Origin: Acinetobacter sp. Ac_5812
GTDB taxonomy: Bacteria > Pseudomonadota > Gammaproteobacteria > Pseudomonadales > Moraxellaceae
Direction: 5' to 3'
NCBI RefSeq assembly: GCF_013072695.1
Contig: NZ_LXUK01000027.1
Coordinates: 62,001 to 126,000, forward strand
Length of the DNA: 64,000 nt
Part shown: positions 58,244-64,000 of the stretch, one piece after another
Layout: every line of letters begins with the position of its first letter
How positions within the stretch are numbered: the first letter of the stretch is position 1
Translations under genes and position numbers: made by a program
The notes under the pieces: model-generated
The model's database searches: none
Told to the model about the DNA's origin: nothing
What the model saw: the letters and a program-made list of their open reading frames with translations, nothing else

Positions 58244-59352
58244 AATCATTTTTCGGCTATTACCTACAGACCTTTAAAAACATTTTTGCCAATAGCTCGG
58301 TGTTTACCACCCTGATTGCGGCGATCTTACTCTATAGTTTTTTCTATCCAACTGCCTATAAAGCACAATCGGCAGAAGATATTCCGATTGTGATTGTGGA
58401 TGAAGAACAGAGCGTTTTGACCTCAAAAATCATCGGCCAAGCATCGAATAGCCCACATATCAAAATCACGACGGTGACAGATAACTTTCTCGAAGCACAG
58501 CGCATGGTAAAAAACCAGCAAGCTGAAGGTATTTTGTTACTCCCTGAAAATCTCACCAATAGCTTAAAACGTGGTGAGATGGGCGGCATTGGCTTATACT
58601 TGAGTACGGCTTATTTCATCCGAACCAAAGAAGTGGGTGTAGGTTTAGCAGGTTCTATTGAATATACCTTAAAAGAGCATCTGGAAAAATTCGGCAGTGC
58701 TTCTGCTTTTGAACCAGAAATTTCAATTCATCAAATTCCTTTGTTTAATACCCTGTCGGGTTATGGCAGTTATATTTTTCCTGCTGTCGCCAGTTTGATT
58801 ATTCATCAGACTATTCTACTGGGTCTCGCGATGCTGATTGCCAGTTACCGTGAACAAGGCTGGGTGGCAGAACCCATCGAGTTCTGGGCAACTTTTGCAG
58901 CCATCTTTACCACAGGCTGTTTGGGTTGCCTGTATTTATTTGGCTTTACCTTCTGGCTATATGAATATCCACATGGCGGCAATTTCTGGGGCATGCTACT
59001 TGCCGTACCGATTTATGTCAGCTGCATAATTGGTTTGGGTATGTTGGTCGGTTCACTGGTTGATATGCCAGAGCGGGTTGGTCATTTGATTGTAGTGACT
59101 TCAGTACCCTTATTCTTGCTGACAGGTACCGCATGGCCACATGAAGCCATGCCGCATTGGATGCAATGGTTTGCATGGACACTGCCTTCAACGCATGGTG
59201 TACAAATGTTTGTACAACTCAATCAGATGGGTGTACCTACATCCATTGTTGTGCCAAAACTGATTTATCTTGCGACAGTCGCTGCAATATTATTGGCAAT
59301 TTCTTATTATCGCTTAGTCATGATCGAACCAATAAAAAAGGAAGCTGAATAG
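58240..59352 (+). CDS. ABC-2 type permease, second
   Basis: 370 residues from the ATG at 58240, which overlaps the previous stop (ATGA) and has AGGAG 8 bases away; an ATG at 58234 is too close to that signal. Same topology as the first permease. Probably forms a heterodimer with it. Followed by a terminator, so the operon ends without an ATP-binding gene. Confidence 0.82.
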   Translation: MKSFFGYYLQTFKNIFANSSVFTTLIAAILLYSFFYPTAYKAQSAEDIPIVIVDEEQSVLTSKIIGQASNSPHIKITTVTDNFLEAQRMVKNQQAEGILLLPENLTNSLKRGEMGGIGLYLSTAYFIRTKEVGVGLAGSIEYTLKEHLEKFGSASAFEPEISIHQIPLFNTLSGYGSYIFPAVASLIIHQTILLGLAMLIASYREQGWVAEPIEFWATFAAIFTTGCLGCLYLFGFTFWLYEYPHGGNFWGMLLAVPIYVSCIIGLGMLVGSLVDMPERVGHLIVVTSVPLFLLTGTAWPHEAMPHWMQWFAWTLPSTHGVQMFVQLNQMGVPTSIVVPKLIYLATVAAILLAISYYRLVMIEPIKKEAE

Positions 59353-59362
59353 CTTCCTTTTT
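59335..59362. terminator. Bidirectional terminator after the exporter operon
   Basis: AAAAGGAAGCT / AGCTTCCTTTT with a GAAT loop, overlapping the stop codon; A-run before, T-run after. Confidence 0.85.
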
Positions 59363-59366
59363 ATCA

Positions 59367-60083
59367 TCAGATACCAAATTGCTTTTTGACAACGTTTACT
59401 AGTTTTTCTTTAGCTGCGTTTTCTAGAACTGTGCCATGTGCTGCAACTAAATGCTGAAAATCGAGTCGCAACAAGCGATCAAAATCACTTTTCAAGCTTC
59501 CATGCTTAGGGGTAACACGTTTTAACCAAGGCCCACCAATAAATAAACCGAGTCGAAATCCCATAAGGTAAATGATGATTTTGCTCAGTAAACTAAAATA
59601 TTTCCAATCACTCCAGTATTGAATGCTATCCGTCGTGATTAACAGCTTTTTATCCTCTATATATAAAATCGCTTCAGGACAAGTTGCTTGTTCAAATATA
59701 AAGAATTCAGCATTTTTAATGGGTGGAATAGCATCTGATTGAATAGTCTTTGTCGGAAATAAATCTGGATAGTTCACATGGTGTGGTTGACTCCAAAATG
59801 TTACCTGATAGCGATCAATATAAAATTGATCATCTAAGCCATGAAAGTCACCTAAGCGAATAATATGTTTAACCGACCCTAAGGCTTCCAGTTTTTCTAA
59901 TTCTGTTTCAGACATCCTAACTGCATTGATTAATGTCAGCTCATTGTTTTGCTTAATAATAATCATATTGCGATTCATGGAAAGCCCAATTCCAAGCCTG
60001 ATACTTCCTCTTAATAAATAAATATTTTCAAAAATTTCAATAATCGGGTCATGAGGATAGATTGGTGCATAGTTTTTTTGCAT
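59367..60083 (-). CDS. Metallo-beta-lactamase-fold protein (DUF4336-like)
   Basis: 238 residues. MBL-like order: NNELTLINAVRMSETELEKL, GDFHGLDDQFY in place of HxHxDH, LITTDSIQYW and LVAAHGTVLE. The reduced His set suggests altered or lost metal binding. A single hydrophobic stretch (IIIYLMGFRLGLFIGG) is near 165. Function unknown; convergent with the exporter. Confidence 0.7.
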   Translation of the reverse strand: MQKNYAPIYPHDPIIEIFENIYLLRGSIRLGIGLSMNRNMIIIKQNNELTLINAVRMSETELEKLEALGSVKHIIRLGDFHGLDDQFYIDRYQVTFWSQPHHVNYPDLFPTKTIQSDAIPPIKNAEFFIFEQATCPEAILYIEDKKLLITTDSIQYWSDWKYFSLLSKIIIYLMGFRLGLFIGGPWLKRVTPKHGSLKSDFDRLLRLDFQHLVAAHGTVLENAAKEKLVNVVKKQFGI

Positions 60084-60185
60084 TTTATATTCCCTTTATT
60101 TTTTATCAATATATCTTATACATTCAAATTAAAAATATTAGATTGACCAATATATAGAAAACAAAGTCAATTTCGTAATAAGCAT

Positions 60186-60216
60186 AAAAAAACCCAAAGA
60201 TAACTTTGGGTTTTTT
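60186..60216 (-). terminator. Intrinsic terminator of gyrA
   Basis: AAACCCAAAG / CTTTGGGTTT with loop, followed by TTTTTAT on the minus strand and T-rich on the other, so possibly bidirectional. Confidence 0.85.
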
Positions 60217-60229
60217 AAAAAATTATTGC

Positions 60230-62959
60230 TTACGCTTCTGGCGTATCATCTTTCGGTTCAACAGCGACTTGTTCAGAAGTGATTGCTTCAGCTTCGGTAT
60301 TTTCTACTTCATCAATAGCATCTAACTCTTCGTCATCTTCTACCGCTTCAATCGAAACAACACCAACTAAAGTTTCAGCATCGCTTAAACGGATCAAACG
60401 AACACCTTGCGCGTTACGGCCTGTGGTTGCAACTTCAGCAGCACGCGTACGCACCAATGTACCACCGTCAGAAATCAACATCAGTTCTTTGCTTTCATCA
60501 ATTGATACTGCGCCGACAAGCTCACCATTACGCTCACTGGTCTTAATCGCAATTACACCCTTACCACCACGTTTCTTGGTTGGGAAGTCATCAACTGGGG
60601 TACGTTTACCATAACCATTGGCACATGCACACAGCACTTCACCCGTTTCAGGCACAACGACGAGTGAAACAATGCGGCTGACTAAGTTTGAATCTGATGA
60701 ATCATCATTGTCATCGCTGTCATCATTTTCAACATCAGCATCTTCAGCTTCGATCGTATTGCTGGCGAAGCTGACGCGCATACCACGTACACCTTTAGCA
60801 GTACGACCCATGGCACGAACATCAGTTTCAGCAAAACGGATTGCCTTACCTTCATTCGAGAACAACATGATCTGCTGGTTACCATCGGTAATCGCAACGC
60901 CAATCAAGGTATCTTCTTCATTCAGTTCAATCGCACGTAAACCGTTTGAACGAACATTACTAAATTGTGCAAGTTCTACACGTTTGACCGTACCTGACGC
61001 AGTTGCCATAAACACATAATGGTTCTCAGGGAATTCTGTCAGCGGTAAAATTGCGGTTACGGTTTCATTCGCATCCAATGGAAGCAAATTAATAATCGGA
61101 CGGCCTTTTGCACCACGAGACGCCTGAGGTACTTCAAATACGCGTAAGCGGTAAACTTTACCCACATTGGTAAAGCACAGTACTGTTGCATGGTTCGAGG
61201 CAACAATTAAATGCTGGATGATATCATCATCTTTCATTGCTGTTGCAGACTTACCACGACCACCACGACGTTGCGCTTGATAATCAGAAAGTGGTTGAGT
61301 TTTTGCATAACCAGTTTGAGAAACGGTCAATACAACTTGCTCTTCAGGAATCAAGTCTTCACGGCAGAAATCAACACCAGACTCTACAATTTCAGTACGA
61401 CGACCATCACCATATTGTTGCAAGATCAACGCAAGTTCTTCACGAATCACATTCATCAACAAATTAAAATCATTCAGAATTGCAGTTAATTCAGCAATTT
61501 GACCTAAGATTTCAGTATATTCTGCGTGTAACTTGTCTTGTTCCAAGCCCGTTAAACGGTGAAGACGTAATTCTAAGATCGCGCCTACTTGTGTTGGTGA
61601 CAAACGATAGACGTCACCAGACAAACCAAATGGACGCGCTGGGTCTTCGCCTTCGATCTCATCTGGACGAACAGAAATCGCACCTGCTTTTTCGAGCAAT
61701 GCAACCACACCACCGCCTGACCACTCACCTGCTTGTAATCGCTCACGCGCTTCAGCTGGGTTAGCAGACGTTTTGATAGTTTCAATAATTGCATCAATAT
61801 TGGCTAATGCAACCGTCAAACCTTCTAAGATATGACCACGCTCGCGTGCTTTACGCAATTCGTACATGGTACGGCGCGTGACCACTTCTTGGCGGTGACG
61901 AATAAATGCCGCAATAATATCTTTCAGGTTCATCAACTTTGGCTGACCATTGTCTAGGCAGACCATGTTGATGCTGAACGAGTTTTGCAATTGCGTATGC
62001 AAGAATAAATTATTTACCGCAACTTCAGCGTTTTCACCACGCTTCAAATCGATGGCAATACGCATACCATCTTTATCAGATTCGTCACGAAGCTCAGAAA
62101 TACCTTCAAGTTTCTTTTCTTTGACTAACTCAGCAATACGCTCAATGGTTCTTGCTTTGTTGACTTGATATGGAATTTCAGTGAAAACAATCGTGGTACG
62201 ACCTGTTTTTTGGTCTTCTTCGAAGTGATACTTACCACGAATATGTAAACGACCTTTACCCGTACGGTAAGCATCTACAATGCCTGATTTACCGTAAATA
62301 ATACCACCTGTAGGGAAATCTGGGCCCGTAATGTGCTCCATCAAACCTTCAATAGAAATATTCGGGTTATTAGCATAGGCCAAACATGCATTGACTACTT
62401 CAGTCATGTTGTGTGGCGCCATATTGGTCGCCATACCTACCGCAATACCTGTCGTACCATTAATCAAAAGATTTGGAATACGCGTTGGCATCACCTGAGG
62501 AATACGTTCAGAACCGTCGTAGTTATCTTCCCAATCAACCGTATCTTTTTCTAGATCAGCTAAGATTTCATGGGTGAGTTTTTGCATACGAACTTCGGTA
62601 TAACGCATTGCTGCCGCGCTATCCCCATCGACTGAACCGAAGTTACCCTGACCATCAACCAACATGTAACGCAAGCTGAAGTCCTGCGCCATACGAACAA
62701 TTGTTTCGTATACTGCACTGTCACCATGAGGGTGATATTTACCGATCACGTCACCGACAACACGAGCAGACTTTTTGTACGCTTTGTTATAATCATTGCC
62801 CAATTCGTGCATCGCATATAATACGCGACGATGAACAGGTTTTAGACCGTCTCTAACATCTGGCAATGCACGAGATACGATTACGCTCATCGCGTAATCT
62901 AGATATGAATGCTTGAGTTCGTCCTCAATGGCAATCGGTCTGATTTCCGATACGCTCAT
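60230..62959 (-). CDS. gyrA: DNA gyrase subunit A
   Basis: 909 residues. N-terminal breakage-reunion domain with YHPHGDSAVYETIVRMAQ: Ser81 and Glu85, the unmutated residues at the quinolone-resistance positions in Acinetobacter. Catalytic Tyr120 in AAAMRYTEVR. C-terminal beta-pinwheel with GyrA box QRRGGRGKS. The C-terminal domain has an acidic insertion (EAEDADVENDDSDDNDDSSD, near 753-772). Intact. Confidence 0.97.
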   Translation of the reverse strand: MSVSEIRPIAIEDELKHSYLDYAMSVIVSRALPDVRDGLKPVHRRVLYAMHELGNDYNKAYKKSARVVGDVIGKYHPHGDSAVYETIVRMAQDFSLRYMLVDGQGNFGSVDGDSAAAMRYTEVRMQKLTHEILADLEKDTVDWEDNYDGSERIPQVMPTRIPNLLINGTTGIAVGMATNMAPHNMTEVVNACLAYANNPNISIEGLMEHITGPDFPTGGIIYGKSGIVDAYRTGKGRLHIRGKYHFEEDQKTGRTTIVFTEIPYQVNKARTIERIAELVKEKKLEGISELRDESDKDGMRIAIDLKRGENAEVAVNNLFLHTQLQNSFSINMVCLDNGQPKLMNLKDIIAAFIRHRQEVVTRRTMYELRKARERGHILEGLTVALANIDAIIETIKTSANPAEARERLQAGEWSGGGVVALLEKAGAISVRPDEIEGEDPARPFGLSGDVYRLSPTQVGAILELRLHRLTGLEQDKLHAEYTEILGQIAELTAILNDFNLLMNVIREELALILQQYGDGRRTEIVESGVDFCREDLIPEEQVVLTVSQTGYAKTQPLSDYQAQRRGGRGKSATAMKDDDIIQHLIVASNHATVLCFTNVGKVYRLRVFEVPQASRGAKGRPIINLLPLDANETVTAILPLTEFPENHYVFMATASGTVKRVELAQFSNVRSNGLRAIELNEEDTLIGVAITDGNQQIMLFSNEGKAIRFAETDVRAMGRTAKGVRGMRVSFASNTIEAEDADVENDDSDDNDDSSDSNLVSRIVSLVVVPETGEVLCACANGYGKRTPVDDFPTKKRGGKGVIAIKTSERNGELVGAVSIDESKELMLISDGGTLVRTRAAEVATTGRNAQGVRLIRLSDAETLVGVVSIEAVEDDEELDAIDEVENTEAEAITSEQVAVEPKDDTPEA

Positions 62960-63781
62960 GCATACTCCTTGTTTACAGGTAGAGAGTTGTACCTGTTTTT
63001 ATGTCTTCAATCTTGCAAAAATTTAGCTCAAGGGCTTGAACTAAAAATAAAAAATACAGCGAAAAATTATAGCACAAAGCACTCACTAACTGTGAGTTTA
63101 CACATCTAAAAATAGCATTTTTTTACAATAAAAAAATTATATAAATTAATAACTTAAAATTACCAAATCAAAACTCAATCGATAAAAGTTGAATCTTTCT
63201 TGTTTTGGGCAAAAGATCGTCAAGTAATAGAATAAAAGTGTTGAATTAAATGAGATTTATCTTTTTCTTAAGATCAATCTCATTACCCCCCATAAATGCA
63301 GAAATAAGGATTCATATTATGAGAATGCGTTGAAGATCCCACAGTTTAGTTCGAGAAAAAATATCAAACAAAGCAAAGTGCTTCCGCTAAAAGAAAAACA
63401 TAGTACATCTTTAATAAAAATCCTGCATACCCATAAGTCATCCCTCGAATATTCACGACTATTTATTATCTCCCCCTTATAGAGCCACTCCTTTGATCTA
63501 CTAATAATTTTGACTATATCAGTAGTTGGTGTATAGGAAGCCCTGTATCGCTCGTATAACTTCAATGCAATACACATGAGAGCATATATGCACTCTCTTC
63601 AATGAAGACAAGAACAAAAACTAGATAGATGTGCCAAGTGAATACAACTTAGCTTTTTAATATCTCCAGATATTAATAAAACAAAATTGATGTCTTATAT
63701 TAAATCAAATATCTCAATCTTTTTTAACCACATAAAAAAACGCCCCTTTCGGAGCGTTTTTCAAACTTGATTCACAAAGAA
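62960..63781. other. Long intergenic region between etfA and gyrA
   Basis: About 820 bases, A+T-rich. The only frame, 63317-63577 on the minus strand (86 residues, hydrophobic end FSFSGSTLLCLIFFLE), lacks a clear Shine-Dalgarno and matches no family I know, so I do not call it a gene. The gyrA promoter must lie within the right part of 62960-63300. Confidence 0.5.
63734..63762 (-). terminator. Intrinsic terminator of etfA
   Basis: AAAACGCnCC / GGnGCGTTTT with TTTC loop and one mismatch; T-run on the minus strand. 20 bases past the etfA stop. Confidence 0.75.
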
Positions 63782-64000
63782 TTAAAGTTTAGATACCAAT
63801 TCAGGCACAACAGTGTTCAAATCGCCCACTAACCAGTAGTCAGCAACGCTGTTGATTGGCGCTTCTTCATCTTTGTTGATTGCAACAATAACTTTAGAAT
63901 CTTTCATACCTGCCAAGTGCTGAATCGCACCAGAGATACCAATCGCCATATAAAGATCTGGAGCAACGATTTTACCCGTTTGACCCACTTGGAAATCGTT
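63782..64000 (-). CDS. etfA: Electron transfer flavoprotein subunit alpha, C-terminal part
   Basis: 72 residues visible, 5' end beyond the window. QVGQTGKIVAPDLYMAIGIS, QHLAGMKDSKVIVAINKD and ADYWLVGDLNTVVPEL form the FAD-binding C-terminal domain of EtfA. It passes electrons from acyl-CoA dehydrogenases to ETF-ubiquinone oxidoreductase. Confidence 0.95.
   Translation of the reverse strand, partial: NDFQVGQTGKIVAPDLYMAIGISGAIQHLAGMKDSKVIVAINKDEEAPINSVADYWLVGDLNTVVPELVSKL

Noticed and set aside
63317..63577. 86-residue minus-strand open frame between gyrA and etfA
   Set aside because: No Shine-Dalgarno, unusual composition, no recognised domain; probably chance in A+T-rich DNA.

Overview
The window is a piece of a low-GC gammaproteobacterial chromosome, most likely Acinetobacter. 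This is inferred from gene content (hda next to an AI-2E permease, purMN, comEC, a lolC-lolD-lolE block with two near-identical permeases, serC, gyrA with Ser81/Glu85 in the quinolone region, etfA) and not from a database search. It carries one apparently intact temperate phage of P22-like gene order, integrated at 16825-52739 (about 35.9 kb between 17-bp direct repeats).

Left chromosomal arm (1-16.8 kb): the 5' part of a CSLREA-type exported beta-helix protein, hda and perM (minus), purM-purN (plus), an alpha/beta hydrolase, an SppA-like protease, a lipid A acyltransferase-like gene, comEC, the lolC-lolD-lolE lipoprotein export operon, a PilZ gene, a DMT exporter, a yaiI-family gene, and an unknown gene (15916-16854) whose 3' end is the phage attachment site.

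Prophage (16.8-52.7 kb), from the left end: a small plus-strand gene, then minus-strand endolysin and holin, a sialidase-like tail protein, a tail fibre/tailspike with a P22-type head-binding domain, ejection proteins and a lambda-R-type transglycosylase. An embedded P22 immI-like locus follows (two divergent Arc/Mnt-type repressors plus an AntA-type antirepressor), then a lipoprotein moron, more ejection proteins, gp10- and gp4-like head completion proteins, coat, scaffold, portal and terminase. A structured untranslated late leader with a promoter and two terminators lies downstream of a Q-like gene. Next come a dense block of tiny overlapping genes, DnaB-type helicase, an O/DnaT-like initiator containing a lambda-style iteron origin, Cro, the CI/Cro operator region, and CI. 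The divergent plus-strand early operon (unknown genes, RecE-type exonuclease, a putative annealing protein, an AlpA-like excisionase) ends against the convergent integrase next to attR.

The prophage reads as a lambdoid switch: CI/Cro at a four-operator OR-like region plus a two-operator OL-like region, an early operon each way, and one late operon under Q-type antitermination that runs through several intrinsic terminators. A second immunity circuit (Arc/Mnt/Ant) sits inside the late region. Prophage insertion replaces the last residues of the host attachment gene with phage-encoded ones.

Right chromosomal arm (52.7-64 kb): a tiny membrane protein, serC, a TolC/HlyD/two-permease exporter operon with no ATPase gene, a metallo-beta-lactamase-fold protein, gyrA, about 0.8 kb of apparently non-coding DNA, and the 3' end of etfA. 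I found no tRNA, rRNA, insertion sequence or CRISPR array.
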